A stretch of DNA of 64,000 nucleotides, taken from assembly GCF_933775445.1 (NCBI RefSeq), contig NC_065872.1, forward strand, positions 3,472,001-3,536,000, read 5' to 3'. The notes under the pieces are model-generated. The model saw only the letters and a program-made list of their open reading frames with translations, did no database searches and was not told where the DNA came from. Below, piece after piece: positions 33,628 to 46,960 of the stretch (position 1 is its first letter; each line of letters starts with the position of its first letter). Origin of the DNA: Argentina anserina. Taxonomy: Eukaryota > Streptophyta > Magnoliopsida > Rosales > Rosaceae. The position numbers and the translations under genes were made by a program.

Positions 33628-34573
33628 CAATTCAAGTTCACATGTTCCTTTAAGACTGATTTGGAATCGATCTAGGTAATTATAAATACAATAGTTAATT
33701 AAGTTTCGAATCTATCTAAAACTCATGTACGATTTTATATAGGACAATCGATTTTTAGGGACATCCACCACTTTGAGTCCACCAAAAATTGGTCGTTTGT
33801 TTTCGTAACTTTCCTTTTAGGGTTCTAGAGACCATTTTTAGTTTCTTGCTGGTATCGATCAGTGTCGCCCAAATTGACCGTGCATATACAGAGGAGCCAA
33901 GCAAATACTGTAAAGTAACCGCCAGGAATGAACAAATCAAACAGAGATTAAAATTGATTGATAATTTTGAATCTTTTCATCTTTTGAGAAGTTCAAGACA
34001 TTGGTCCAGCGTCAAATTTTCACTTTTTCAATACCATATATATTATTCTACAGCACCATGTCAATGCCATCATGGGTGGTTGGGAGCTTTAGGTTATGAT
34101 AGATCAAGATGTATATGCACGAATCCGAATCCTAGTATACATATACCAACCATGACCTATCATGCATGTTTAGTCGTTTAGAAATTCCAAAGGTTAGTCA
34201 ATCACTTTTCTAATTTTGAGACGGCTGTTTTGACTAGCTCTTGGTAATGTTCTATGGCATATATGCACTTCTTCAGGAGTAGCGTAACAATTAGACCATG
34301 GTATTGTTCTCTTTAATCTAATTTTGGACACCGGAAAGATTTCAGTTGACGACGAAACTGCTAATAAAGCCGGTCTGGAATGAGTTCCAGTCTTCATGTC
34401 TTTTAAGATATAAATTGATGTATGCCATAAGTTAACAATATTACACGTTGCTTAAGATTATTATAACCATTCAGGCTAAACCCTCGCTCACCATAAGATG
34501 AAAAATCAAATTAACTACCTATTACTGTACGTGCGTACAATTTACGTCGTACATAAATTTACCGCATGGCTGA
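33628..34573. other. Intergenic between LTR cluster and FtsH gene
   Basis: No gene is supported. Short ORFs at 33789-34181 (plus) and 34194-34397 (minus) have no recognisable motif. The segment nearest 34574 is likely 3' untranslated sequence of the FtsH gene. Confidence 0.4.
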
Positions 34574-36531
34574 TTACGCAAGTAAAACTAGTTGGCTTTC
34601 ATGGCTGTATTTTGATGATAGAAGAGAGTTCTTTTTTTTTTCTTTTTTCTTTTTAGTCTTAGGCGGAAGAGAAGTCACCCGATCAACTATTTCCTTGATC
34701 TGACTCCCAGAAAGAGTCTCTTGCTCGAGTAATGCATTAGCTATTGCATGAAGCTCTTCCAGATGAGTCTTCAATATGCTTTTCGCATTCTTGTAAGCCT
34801 TTTCCAACAGTTCTCTCACCTCATTCTCAATAAGAGATCTAGTTTCGGCACTCAATGTACTTCCGCCTTCATCGTAGTCGTGGAAAACATGCCCAATCTT
34901 CAAGCTCATTCCATATCTTGTGACCATATCTGTTGCCAAATAAGTTGCCTCCTCGATATCAGATGATGCGCCCGAAGTAACTTTATTTTCTCCAAATATT
35001 AGCTCCTCCGCCGCACGACCTCCCATACAAACAACAAGCTCAGCAAGCATCTGCTTCCGCGTACTTATTATCTCATCATCGTTGTCGGTCAGTTGCGTAA
35101 CCATTCCAAGAGTCATTCCTCGTGACACAATCGTAGCCCTTTGAATCTGAAGTGCCCCATCGGTATGAATGGATACAAGTGCATGTCCGCTCTCGTGATA
35201 AGCTATGAGCTTTCGTATTTCATCAGATATCGATTCAACTGCCGATTTTTGCTCGGTTCCATCTGTGATCCTATCCGTGGCATCTTCAAGATCAGCCATA
35301 CTCACTTGTGCAGAACCATCAACTGCTGCTTTCACAGCTGCAATGTTAACCAAGTTTGAAAGATCAGCAGGTGAAAACCCAGTAGTTCCTCTAGCAATAA
35401 CGCCCAAGTTTACACCATCTGCCGCAACTACTTTTGACATGTATGATTCCAATATCTCCTTCCGGCCTTTAACATCTGGCATAGGGATATCAACTTGGCG
35501 GTCAAATCGTCCAGCTCTCACTAGGGCTTTATCCAATAATCCAAGGAAGTTAGTAGCGCCGATGACAATTATACCTTCGTTTTGTTTGAAGCCATCTAGT
35601 TCAACTAGCAGCTGGTTCACAGTAGTCCTATAGCGATCATATCTTCGTGATCCTCCAACAGCATCTATTTCGTCGATAAATATAATACAGGGGGATCTCT
35701 TCCTTGCAGCATTGAAAAGATTTCTCACTCTTGCAGCTCCAACGCCCGCCTCATCAAACTCGCTACCACAAGTTTCGTAGAATGGAACGTTGGCTTCTGT
35801 TGCAACAGCTCTGGCTAACATGGTCTTACCTGTGCCGGGTTCACCAACAAGTAGAACACCTCTAGGAATTCTACCTCCTAAGCGGGAGAATTTCTACAAA
35901 AGAAGAAGAAATCAATCAGTTTAGATTACTAACGTACGATAGCTAGGCTCGATCCAATTAATATTAATTATATTATATCCGCATATATGAATTCAAATGT
36001 ACCAACCTTGGGATTTCGAAGATATTGAACAATTTCCTCCAGCTCAGCTTTAGCCTCATCAACACCCTTGACATCTTTGAATGTAGTATTACATTTTATA
36101 TCGCTAGGTTTAGGTTCTTGATCAGCTCCTGCAGCTTTCGTGACCAAACAACCAAGGATTATACTACAAAATAAGCTCCCTACTAGTGTGAACATACCAG
36201 CCATAAATTGCTTTCGGCTGACTACTATCTCGGTTAGAGTAGCAGCAGAATATGAGACGAGCCTCAGCGCAACATGTTTTTTCTTAAGAACTTTAGGACA
36301 AAAGTTTCCTGGCCGTTGTAAGCCCATATCAACAACCCAAGTTGGACTGAAATTGGACTGAAATGCAACAAGAGGAACAATGGGATGGGTCGGATGATTC
36401 CCAATAAAAGAAACTTGAGACGTTCGGGGAACACGACCGCGGCTAATCTTTCCAAGATTAGGAGTATCACCACCCTTAGTGAGGGCAAGGGAAGCAGTAA
36501 AACTCGCGGTAATCGCAGCAATAGATGCCAT
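34574..36531 (-). CDS. FtsH-type ATP-dependent zinc metalloprotease, organellar
   Basis: Two exons, 36531-36007 and 35893-34574, encode 614 aa. The N terminus is Ser/Thr/basic-rich (transit peptide), then one membrane helix (MFTLVGSLFCSIILGCLV, about residues 112-133), then an AAA+ module: Walker A GEPGTGKT (192-199), Walker B CIIFIDEID, SRH with RAGRFDR. The protease domain has HESGH at about 408-412 and a third ligand in TSGASSD. Membrane FtsH hexamers unfold and degrade damaged proteins. The closest recalled families are FTSH4/FTSH11 (i-AAA type). Oddities: the pore loop normally reading EFEEMFVGVG is shortened to EFDEAGVGA, so the translocating aromatic is missing. Walker A has E for P and the SRH has A for P. 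The C terminus is Lys-rich. It may be a divergent paralogue with weak unfolding activity. Confidence 0.85.
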
Positions 36532-36639
36532 GGAATCGGATGGAAAAGAATGCTAGGTTGTAGGCGTGGAGGCTACAACTAGGATATGGTGAGGGAAAAA
36601 CTCTCCTAAGGTTATGTTTGGTTGATCAGAGGAAGACCC

Positions 36640-37553
36640 TCCTGTTTGATATAATAATTGTTTACACTTCACAATCTTATATGTATGTTTACTAGGTATA
36701 TATAGACACTGAATTTATGATGATGAACAAAGCAGAACATTGTGGGAATCCCTTTAATGTTTCGACTTGGAGCCTTTTGCCGAATAAGAAAAGAAAAAGG
36801 AGAAGGGTGTTTAGCTAGTACGTACTGCTAACCGAATTTTTTTTTTAATTATCTTTTCTCTAGTTGCGATCCCAAAAGCTCTGTTTTATCTTAAATGTGA
36901 GTTAAGAAACATGAATTGGTATGCAAGTATATGTAGGCATCTTGATGATAAGCAATTACAAACAGCCTCGGAATCCCTTTAATGCTTCACCTTGGAGTCT
37001 CTGGCCGAGCAAGAATGGTCTCCCATAAATGGATGTAAAAGAAGACAACTTACTATCCATTATCCATATAGGTTTCTATTTTGCCTTAAAGAGGATTTTT
37101 TTTTGCTTGAAATTTAAGCAAATTTACAAATTTTTCTAACAATCGAGTTGATTGTTTGTTAATTTTCTATCCCTGTATGTTTGAGAAGACGCAGGTGCTC
37201 CAAGTTCATTGTTCTCAAACATAGTACAGTAGTGCTGATAATAACTAACAGTGCAGAGAATTCATATAGCTACAGCATACAACTGAACATTTAATAACCA
37301 CCAAAGGTGAATTAAGATTTTCGAAAGACATACACTCTAAACTGCCCCGGAATATCCACAAAATTTCACTACACGACCTAATGCCCTATATAGTGATAAG
37401 TAACGATACTGATATACAAGGGAGCAAGTGAGCCTGAAACAAAGGCTTCTTGACAATTCTACTTGAGCCAGCTGAGCGGGAGAATAAGGCAGTAGCTCCT
37501 CAAGCATTACTTGAAGCCGTTGAGTTGACACTTTTTTAGGCTATCCAAACACT
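36640..37553. other. Region between FtsH and RecA genes, with a direct repeat
   Basis: It includes the FtsH promoter side and the RecA 3' side. About 48 bp is repeated with few changes at 36748-36795 and 36968-37015 (GGAATCCCTTTAATG followed by CTTGGAG and GCCGA). No ORF is supported. Confidence 0.5.
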
Positions 37554-40252
37554 TTACGCTCCAACTGCTGTAACTGCATCTTCATCAGTAGAATCTGGTG
37601 AAATAATTTCCTCAGTTAGACCTTCATCCAAAGGTTCGGTTTCAAGATCCTTGTCTTCCGCAACATCAATTAGCTTCTCCCTCAACTTCAATGTGAGTTC
37701 TTCTTTAGCAGCATCATCCTCGGACAGAAACCTTTTTAAAGCATCTTTGCCATGGAAGTTTCGACCATTTAAATTATAATGTGCACCACTCTTTATGATG
37801 AATTTGTTCTTTAATGCCAAGTCAATGAGCTCTGATTCACGACATAAACCCTTCCCAAACTCAAGCTCTAACAGAACAGTTCTAAATGGTGGAGCAAGCT
37901 TGTTCTTCACTATCTTCACTTGAACCTGACTACCTACTGTCTGCATAACAAATCGATCTCTTTCAAAAGGATGTATCAACGCCAATACATCTAATCCTAC
38001 AACCAAAAGATGAAAAAGACAATAACACGCATGCCATAATATATTTATATGTAGATTAACTAGTAGCTAAATTCAAGACAAGAAAAACTTCGGACTCATT
38101 AACAGTAATCATTTTAAAAACAGTTCAGATTTAATTAATACCATTGATAACAGTTACCAAAGACAGCATCACTTCTACAAACAAAGTTCAAATCTATTCA
38201 CAAAATAGACAAATGGCATTTGTACATACCTCCTCACCCTTCTTGATAAGCCCTATTCGCCTAACATTTAGGCGTACTGATGCGTAGAACTTCAAAGCAT
38301 TGCCACCACAAGTAACTTCTTGAGGTCCACCAAATCCTCCAAAAGTCGAGAGCTTAGACCTGACCTGGAGATAAACAGAAACTATTGGAGAAGCATTTTT
38401 AAAATGTAAAAGAATAGGAACAGAATAAAAACCCAAAAAGTTCAAGTGAGTCTGTAGACCAATATTACTAAAATTACAGGTTATTTTCTATATAATTATT
38501 ACTTTTCTTATTATAGTAGCAATAATATCAGAGAAACCCAAGGACTGATACCTGATTTGTAAAGATCAATATTGTCTTGGATAGAGATAAAGAGTGACTT
38601 AATTTGCGGAGCGCCTGACTCATTAACCTAGCCTGCATTGCCATATGAGCATCACCCATCTCCCCATCAAGTTCGCCTTTAGGCACAAGGGCAGCCACCT
38701 GTCATCTTACGGCATCCATATCATCTATCAGGGCAAGTCATTGTGGAATGTAAAGAGAAACTGTGTCTAGGCAAGTACAATGTGCCAAAGCTGATACGAA
38801 GAGGAACATTCAAAATGGATAACCACAAGGAATCCAAAAGAACACGCCAACCACGTTCAGATAACAAAATAGAACTCCATGGATAAATTAACCACATTAA
38901 TATATATGTTAGCAAAGAGCACCTTACTTACACTGTCAACAACAACAACATCAACCGAACCGCTCCTAATTAGAGTGTCTACAAGACTGAGGGCTTGCTC
39001 GCCACAATCCGGTTGCGATAGAAGTAGATTCTCGGTCTTTACCCCAATCCGCTGAGCCAGTGTAGGATCAAGAGCATGCTCAGCATCAACAAAAACACAG
39101 TAACCTACATGAAAAAACAATGGTAATTCCCTACACAAAATTAGAAGTTCTGAACTACACAAAAAATATGGTCAAAACCTTTTCTTCAGTAAATGTCAAA
39201 ACATGTTCTACAGGAAAAAAGGTGTGTTCCACATACAATAGCCAAACTAACTATAGATGATGAAACATGTCACTTTACCTCTAGATTAAAAGTAGAAAGT
39301 ATCATAAATATGGAAAAACTACATCAAACAAATCAGTTGTGTACTAGGCTACTAGTCAGAGAAAGATAATATGTGTTGGGGATTCAACGTTACCTCCTTC
39401 TTTCTGAGCTTCAGCAATTACATGTAACGCGAGAGTAGTTTTCCCAGATGCCTCAGGACCGTAAATCTCTACAACACGTCCCTACAAAAATTAAACTAAG
39501 GGATATCACAAACAGAGAACCCACTCCACATTGAACTACAATATCTGACTATCAGCTATACGAATCCTATACAATTCAACCGTTTACCTTAGGAAATCCA
39601 CCAGTCCCCAGTGCTAGATCCAGAGAAAAGGACCCCGTGGATACAACTTCAACATTTCTAGGAGTGCCGGCGCGACCAAGCCACATTATAGAGCCTTTTC
39701 CAAAGGAATCCGTAATCTGATCAAGCGCTTGCTGGAGGGCTTGATCCTTCTTGGACATATTCTCTCCGCCCGAGTCACTTCCGTCAGACTTGGACTTCTT
39801 TCTCCCTACAACCATAATATACAATCCCACATCAAAGCATGTCTTATGCAGCATATACTCCAACAAAGTCGCTCATTCGAAACAACTTCAAAAACGTAGA
39901 TTTTAACTACTTTTCACCTCAAAAATCATAAAAAAGGTAAAAAGCTTAACATTTCACAGAGTAAATTGTTGAAGGCACAAAACATAAGAACAAAATAGAG
40001 CGAGGAAAGTTAAAGGAAGCACCTTTACTGGAAAAACTGCAAAGCTGAGAAGAAGTGCCCAGTAGTCCTCGTCTATATCCCTGCAGAACAAAACAGAATC
40101 AGATTCACACTCAGCCACTTCAATGTTCCCAAAAATAAAAAATTAAATTACTAAAAAGCCAGAAGCTTTGAGTAACGGAATGAAGAAATGAAAACCTGCG
40201 GCGGTAAGAGGAAGCGTTTCATAGAGAGAGCGTTTTGGAGAAGCCTCGCCAT
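37554..40252 (-). CDS. RECA3: RecA-type recombinase, mitochondrial (RecA3-like)
   Basis: Eight exons: 40252-40196, 40080-40023, 39805-39588, 39481-39394, 39104-38932, 38698-38552, 38364-38230 and 37940-37554 give 420 aa, in frame throughout. The start [16 protein letters not shown] is a basic, amphipathic mitochondrial presequence. The RecA core has Walker [10 protein letters not shown], the DAEHALD segment, Walker [18 protein letters not shown], loop L1 ([20 protein letters not shown]) and loop L2 ([16 protein letters not shown]). The C terminus is acidic. Plant RECA3 acts in mitochondrial DNA recombination surveillance, suppressing recombination between short repeats. The last intron has two possible acceptors. 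The one at 37941 restores the family sequence KKGEETVGSQ. Confidence 0.9.
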
Positions 40253-41522
40253 GGTTGAACGGCCTCCGAGCTTCGAAACCTCCGCAGCTTTCGCCGGGAA
40301 TCAAAATAGAGAGAGAATCGGTGACTGAGAAAAGTAGAGATTAAGTGGGGGGAGATTGATTAGAGGAGTAGGTGGGGTCAGGCCATGGGTATATGGAAGG
40401 GGAAGGGGAGGGGGAGAAGGAGAAAGGGTTCCCTAGGGTTTTGGGTTTTTGATTTCCCTCCTTTTTGTGTGTATCGCATCCTGTCTCCACTCTGAGACTA
40501 GACCTGACGGTTTGGGCCGGGTCACGACTTTGTATGGGCCCAGGCCTCCAAACTATGATCAAATAGTAACTATTACTTGAGGTTAAATTCTTTCGATTTA
40601 CTAGTGGATTGATGTATGATTTCTTAATCAGTGGTCGACTTGGTAAGGTCATCTTCAACCTATGGTGCTACATGTAGTCCATGGACCATGGCTAAATTAT
40701 AGCACCCTAAATTGGCTAGCGTCAATTGGAAGTAAATCTTTAATTCTTCTTGGTGGCTAAGGGGATTAAGGGTTGTGACAAAATCCTCTGATGTATTTGC
40801 TGAGAATTTTTAAGATACAGATTTTGCTCATAGCGGGAAAAAACGGAAAATGATGATATTATTTTGATGGAGCTTACAATACTACGTTCGAAAATTTCAA
40901 TGTTCCGTTAAGTTGCTTGAAACGCAATCGGCTTCTCTAATTGATCTTATAACTTGCAAACCATGATCTAAACCGTAATTGCCCAATAAATACTTGAACC
41001 CAGTTCTGGAGCAAGAATAATGCTTTCTGAAAGTACTTGTTATTGTCATATTTTGAATTGGTTTAATTACTTGGTTCAAGTCGACTGGATACCCATAATT
41101 CCACATCAAGACTAGCCATATAGGGCAAAAGATAATTACCAACCCCATACCATTAAAACAATGAAACATGAGCCTGAGACACTTTCAAGTTGCCTTCAAT
41201 CAAATGCCAAAGAATGAGGCAGAAACCAGAATCATTTAATAAAATCGAGGACCAAAAATTACACGCATCATTAATAACCAACTTCAAACCTTGTCCATGA
41301 AATAGTAATATGATTTAACAAATCACAACCATCCCTCATACTGTGTCCCTAAAGAAACCAGAAAAGAAAGGAAAACCAGAATAAAGACTCCCACTAAGAA
41401 CACAAGGTAAATATATATATTGAATGACCAAGCACCATACAAAACTGCCCAACAACCCTCTTCTTCCACAACACTCTGAACTCTCACTCTGCTACTCCCT
41501 TCCTTCATCAATCAGATTTCAT
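40253..41522. other. Intergenic between RecA3 and NAP1
   Basis: About 400 bp next to 40252 is the RecA promoter side, with a G-rich tract at 40378-40440. The remainder has no supported ORF or terminal repeat. The part nearest 41522 is likely NAP1 3' untranslated sequence. Confidence 0.4.
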
Positions 41523-43831
41523 CTACTGCTGTTTGCACTCTGGCGGCCTCTCACCTTGTTGAATATCACCAAGTTGTGCTTTCGCACTCTTCTGACCTGA
41601 CGCCTGTGGAATCGTTCACCCATTTTACAAAGAATAAATGCCACCATTTTTCAAAGAAATTGATCAAATCCTGATATGAAATAGATTGCTAAACTGAAAT
41701 TATACCTTCTTTTTGGCCCCACCTTCATCTTCATCATCGTCCTCATCCTCTTCTTCCTCATCTTCCTCATCGTCCTCATCTTCATCCTCGTCATCATCGT
41801 CCATGTCTATATCATCATCCTGGATAGCCTCTCCAGTAAACCAGGAGACAGCATGCGGGATAATCTTGTCCCGAATGGTTGACCTAGGCATTGTTAAAAC
41901 CGATAATAGAATTATTAGGTCAACAAATTACGCTATAACTCCAAACATCAAGCAACAGCTCATTTAACAAGAAAGTGCAGAGACTGCAATCATACAAGAA
42001 CACAGTTATGCACTCACCCAATATCATAATCTGATTCCATCTCATTCTGGAGCTCCTCAGCCTATTGAAAAAGAAGAAGAGATAAATAACCACAAAGGAA
42101 AGGACATCACAAACTATCAAAGATCTTAGACAATATGATGGTGATTGGCTTACAGCTTCTTCATCAATATCTTCATCCTCTTCAGGGACTTGAGGTGGAC
42201 TGAAGAAGTTGAAGAAGCTCTCACAATCTTCAGTTTTTGTAATCGGCTTATTGTTCTTTGATCCCTTCTTAGGCTTCTTCTTAAGGAGCTTCTGCGTTAA
42301 ACACTTACCCGGATACCACTCAATTTCAGTCCTACAAAGCACAAGGTGAAAACCACATGTCAAATAAATTGAAACAAGCATGCAGATACCATCCTTATAA
42401 CAGATATGAAAACCTGAAACTAAGATGTCATCATAATCGGAAATGGGAGCCAAACTCACCCAATTGCCTTCTCAAGAATTGGCTCATCATCATCTATCAT
42501 ATGATAGATCTTCCTCAAGACGGTGTTCTTGAAATAGGGATTAGTGTCGAAGTAGAACTCAAGTATAAATCCCTTAAGGTTATCCATCCTGGACCACTTG
42601 ATGTCCTTCAGATATTTTAGGGCACCTTCATCACGCTCTGTAATCTGATTCAAACAAATAAGATGAATAAGTTAATTTAAACTGCATAGACATTAAATAC
42701 AAACACTATACACAAAGCAGTGAAAACACCCACCTCCTCGGAGAGTACATCGTTGTTTTTCAAAGCATTCAGCCAGAAATCAGGCACTCCTTTGACTGCA
42801 AATTACATAAGAAACAACGATTACATACATAATTGTCACAGAACATAATTCATTATGATAAAGGGCCTGGTCAATTATAAGACTGTACCTTCAGCATCCT
42901 CTTCATTTGTGGGTGCTTCAGTAGCAACTCCTTCAGCTTCAGCGGCACCAGTTACAATCTCGTAACGCTGTCAAGTAGATCATTAAAAGAATACTTTAGA
43001 ACATCAGAGATAACAGGAACCCAACAAATCCTATAAGAATCACAAATCAGCCCCTAATGCATCTTTTACATAGGTCAGGGCAGCCAACAATGGACAATTC
43101 ACAGAGCCACCTAGGCATTTCAATGTAACCTAGTCATATCCGCTATGAATTAATCAGGATAGTGCACACGTTACAAGGAACCTTCAAACTTTTAATGCAT
43201 CAGGACATAACAAACAAAATAAAAGTCATGCCAATAATATGCACTCAAATACCTTGGTGTAAAGAGGCTGATACAACTTCTGATACCTAGCTTCCAGAGC
43301 AGCTCGCTCCTCGAAAAACTTGGCCTCCAATTCATCATGTTGGCTCTGCAATTCGAAAAAAAAAATTAAACAATTTGAGTAAATGGAAATGTTTCTCATC
43401 ACCATATAAAGCATCACAGACCGAAACACAACGACACGAAAATCATACCTGGATTTCCCTAAGAAAATCAACACGCTTCCTGACATTAGGAGATAAGCTC
43501 CTGAGGACCTCCTCCACATGCTGGCCACCAGCTAAACTCTGCAGATTACCAAAACCCCCAACTACATCAGCCAATCAATCACCTAAACACTGAAAAAAAA
43601 AGGCTCCGAAAATCGAACTGACCTTGAAAGCGTTCAGGATTCCTACATGGTCGTCTTCCTTCAGAGCTGTAGTAATCAAAATCAAAATCAACATCATAAT
43701 CACAAAAACGCAGTGCAACTTAGACAAACCACATCTGATTACAACCGTATAGAGAGAGAGAGAGGGGAGTAGTAGAGCTCACCAGTGGCGAGATCGGCCA
43801 TGTTGATGTTGTTGTCCTGATCGCTGCTCAT
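41523..43831 (-). CDS. NAP1: Nucleosome assembly protein 1 (histone chaperone)
   Basis: Eleven exons (43831-43783, 43666-43623, 43538-43449, 43345-43253, 42967-42889, 42795-42734, 42644-42460, 42331-42154, 42061-42018, 41883-41706, 41603-41523) encode 360 aa, all in frame. The protein has the dimerisation helix ([20 protein letters not shown]), the NAP fold with [12 protein letters not shown], and a long Asp/Glu tail (about residues 290-330). It ends CKQQ, the prenylation motif of plant NAP1 group proteins. NAP1 binds H2A/H2B in the cytosol, moves them to the nucleus and assists nucleosome assembly, homologous recombination and transcription. The tail is encoded by a GAN repeat tract (41720-41800). 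Confidence 0.95.
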
Positions 43832-45497
43832 TCTGAAAGGGTGGGAGTTGCAGAGAGAGAGGGAGCGAGAGGTTGAAGAAGAAGGCGGCAAAAGCTAAAA
43901 CCCTAGAAGCGGTGCGAGGAGTGAGAAAGGAGAGAAGAGAGAAAGCGGAGGGTTGAGGCCTCCGTTAAATCCTTTTCTCCCTCTATTTAAACCTAACACC
44001 TGGGTCTCTCTCTTTATGATTATACTCGTGCTCTGCTGTCTAAATATTTTTAAATTTGGGATTAGTGTTAATTAATTTCTATGTTAGTGAAAAATGCATC
44101 CGGCCCAGTTTGGTATACGGGGTGGGGTAGGTGGATCTGGGGATAAAGGCCCAAGGGCCAGATGAGGAAATATTACAAGGTTCCAGAGCCTTGGTGGTGA
44201 TTTTTATTTCGGAAAGATGATGTTACTTAGATGGACGCTGACGTTAAGTGTTCGTTATGAAATTAATCCGCGAAACTTAAAAGTTGTTTACGAGAGTCAA
44301 TTTGGGAAAAAATAATAAGGTGTTTTCGCGCTTTAATTTGTTTTGCTTTTGTAAATGAAACTTTACGCGTATGTTACGAAATCTAGAAGAGTTATTACGA
44401 AAGTGTTGATTTTAGAAACGTGTAACATGCCCATAACTTTACTCTCGTGAAGGAAACTTTACGTGTGCCATGATAGTTCGTTATGCAAGTGTCTTACATG
44501 CCCATAACACATCAAAATTCGCGCGTTAATTATTTTGCCCTCTCGAAAAAGCTTTGTATGCACGTCACAAATGCAAGAGTTCTTCACAAGAGGGGCGTTT
44601 TGTAAAAGCCTCATGTTTGGATTTACATGGTGAGATGTGAAATTAAATGCAAATTATTGACTAAACTGTGACAATTTTCTAGTAATTGACATAAACAGCA
44701 ACCAAATTAAAGTTATGCAACAAAGTATCATTTATCTACTATCTTTGCAAAAGAGCTATTTTAATTAAGTATCAAAGATTGAATACCAACTCTGTAAATC
44801 CATCATTACTCCTATTACAATATCTCATTGTTTTGAAAATGACATCAAATCTGAAGGTACTGCAAGCTAAATCGTGAGTTGGATTTGTCTCACCAAACCT
44901 CATAACCTAAGGCAGGAGCCTTAGCCAGCCTAGGTTGGGTTGGATGAGTTCTGTCCTATAGTCTTTGTCCCGATTTGGCTGCATCAAGAGACGTCTTTGT
45001 AGCGAATGAAGACATTTCTAGTGCTTTTAGAGTCGAGCACATAGAACATCTACGATGCAGAATACATCTACACCTTCAAATGGACTCGTCCCTAAAGAAT
45101 ACTTGCTTCCTCTGATTGGGTTCAAGAATCAAGAAATTAGATACACATAACTGAAATATAAACTTCTTTCATAAACTAAAAAAAATCCATCCATTTCCCA
45201 CAAAAAAAAAATCCATCCCATACAATAATTTTCTGGAAAATATGTTATATAGTAGCTGGATCTCATTTCTCAGTGTTTAGCCCTACATTAAGTACATAAT
45301 CTCTTCACAAGCTGCTCTCTTTTCCAATAATAAGAACAATTCAGAACCGATCGATACCATGCTGCTTGTCCTGCAAGCCGATATGGAAGATTGTTTCTTG
45401 CAACCTCCCTGGTCCTAAAAAAAGATACAGAAGATATATTTAAGAAAACATCTAACAAATTTGTAGAAAGTGAGTTTTATTGAGTTCTTGCGCCGTC
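43832..45497. other. Intergenic between NAP1 and S16
   Basis: 43832-43990 is NAP1 leader/promoter, GA-rich. Two copies of ACATGCCCATAAC lie at about 44427 and 44497, near two AAACTTTACG units (44358, 44453), an imperfect local duplication. No ORF over 60 codons and no recognised gene. Confidence 0.4.
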
Positions 45498-46960
45498 TTA
45501 ACCATCATTAACATCAGCACTTTCCGCTTCTTTTTCTTCAGCAGTTTCAGCATCTTTTGCTTGATCACCACTGCCTGGCTTCTCAGTAGCCAATATGCGT
45601 CCACTCATAGGATCTACAGGCCGTGTGTCACGTGGCCCACCCTTACGTGCCATTGCCATCATTGGCGTCGGCGGTAACAATCCTGCCCTGAAAAGAAGGC
45701 GTTGCACAGGATCTGAAGGCTGAGCTCCAACAGATAGCCAATACCTGCAGAAGGTGTGAAGAAACTGAGTGGATAGAGTGATCGACTTACAGAATCACAA
45801 ACTAAATTGCTAATTGCTACTCCTACCACAATTAATATAGTAAATACTGGCAAATCAATGGTTGGCCTGGCTAATAATTAAGTCATTCACATCTATTTAT
45901 CTCCTCAGATGCATAAATCGTGTTTACAAATGCTATATAACAGAAATCATGAACTGCTACCACAGGAATAACTGAACATAATAGTGGTTTTCTATAAAAC
46001 TCATTTCACCTTCTTCAACTTTCTAATATTTTCCCGCTAACTAAGTTCTTGTTGGCTAGCTATAGCCAACTGACAAGCAGTTAATCCAGAAAATCCAGAT
46101 CAGTCTTAGATCCCAACCTTTTCCAAAAACAACAGCCCTCCATCTAACAACAACTTTTGATGACTTAATTTCTAGTTCATTTTTAGTAAGCAAACACGGG
46201 ACGGACTTATAGACTTGATCACTATAAAGGGGGCAGACTAATACATATAAGTGATATAGTGATATGACATCTGCCACAGCTCACAATGCATATATTACTT
46301 CACACCTTAATCGTAACAATCACGTGATAGTTTGAGTACATACAAAGAACATTAAGCAAAACCAATAATCCGCTCAGAGCATATACTGCTAATTCATATG
46401 TTACTGTATCGAGACATATAGAAAACATCAAAATCATATTTGAGAAGCTAGTACCTCAGCGAAAAATGATACAAACAAATCGAGACATAAAAGAAGCTCA
46501 CTTACTTTACTCTATCAAAGTTCAGACCCATCCGTTTACCCCCATCTTGGCCTGTGCAAAACACATACACATTGCAAAACAATCAGCATCTCTCAAATCA
46601 CAGTAACCCAATACCAAAATCATCAATCTTTCTCTCAATTCTGAAATGTAAACTACTAAACTCAATCATTCCTTGCAAAAACCAATCCCAATTCATCATT
46701 CTGATTCAGAATTCACACAACTCAGCCCTACCAACTTAAACACTACATTTCTTGATCATACAGTAGCAAAAACCTATAAGAATCCAAGAACTAATCGCGA
46801 AAAGAAAAATTCCCAAATAGAACAAACCTGGTAAAGGATTGTAATAGCCCAAAACCTCAAGGTGCTTGCCGTCTCTCGGCGACCGGCTATCGGCCGCCAT
46901 GACCCGGTAGAACGGCCGGTTCCTGCATCCGAACCTCGCCAATCGGATCCTCACCACCAT
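45498..46960 (-). CDS. RPS16: Ribosomal protein bS16, organellar
   Basis: Exons 46960-46828, 46551-46506 and 45744-45498 encode 141 aa. The start is the ATG at 46960, because the upstream in-frame codon at 46975 is GTG. The protein begins directly with the conserved S16 core ([20 protein letters not shown], then [19 protein letters not shown]) and has a divergent Glu-rich tail typical of nuclear-encoded organellar S16. No cleavable presequence is obvious, and plant S16 proteins can be imported into mitochondria and plastids using the mature N terminus (established for the family, not visible here). It shares a short divergent promoter with the CCCH gene. Confidence 0.92.

Noticed and set aside
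41713..41967. Long poly-serine ORF on the plus strand
   Set aside because: It is the antisense reading of the NAP1 acidic tail (GAN codons read as TCN). The minus-strand gene explains it fully.
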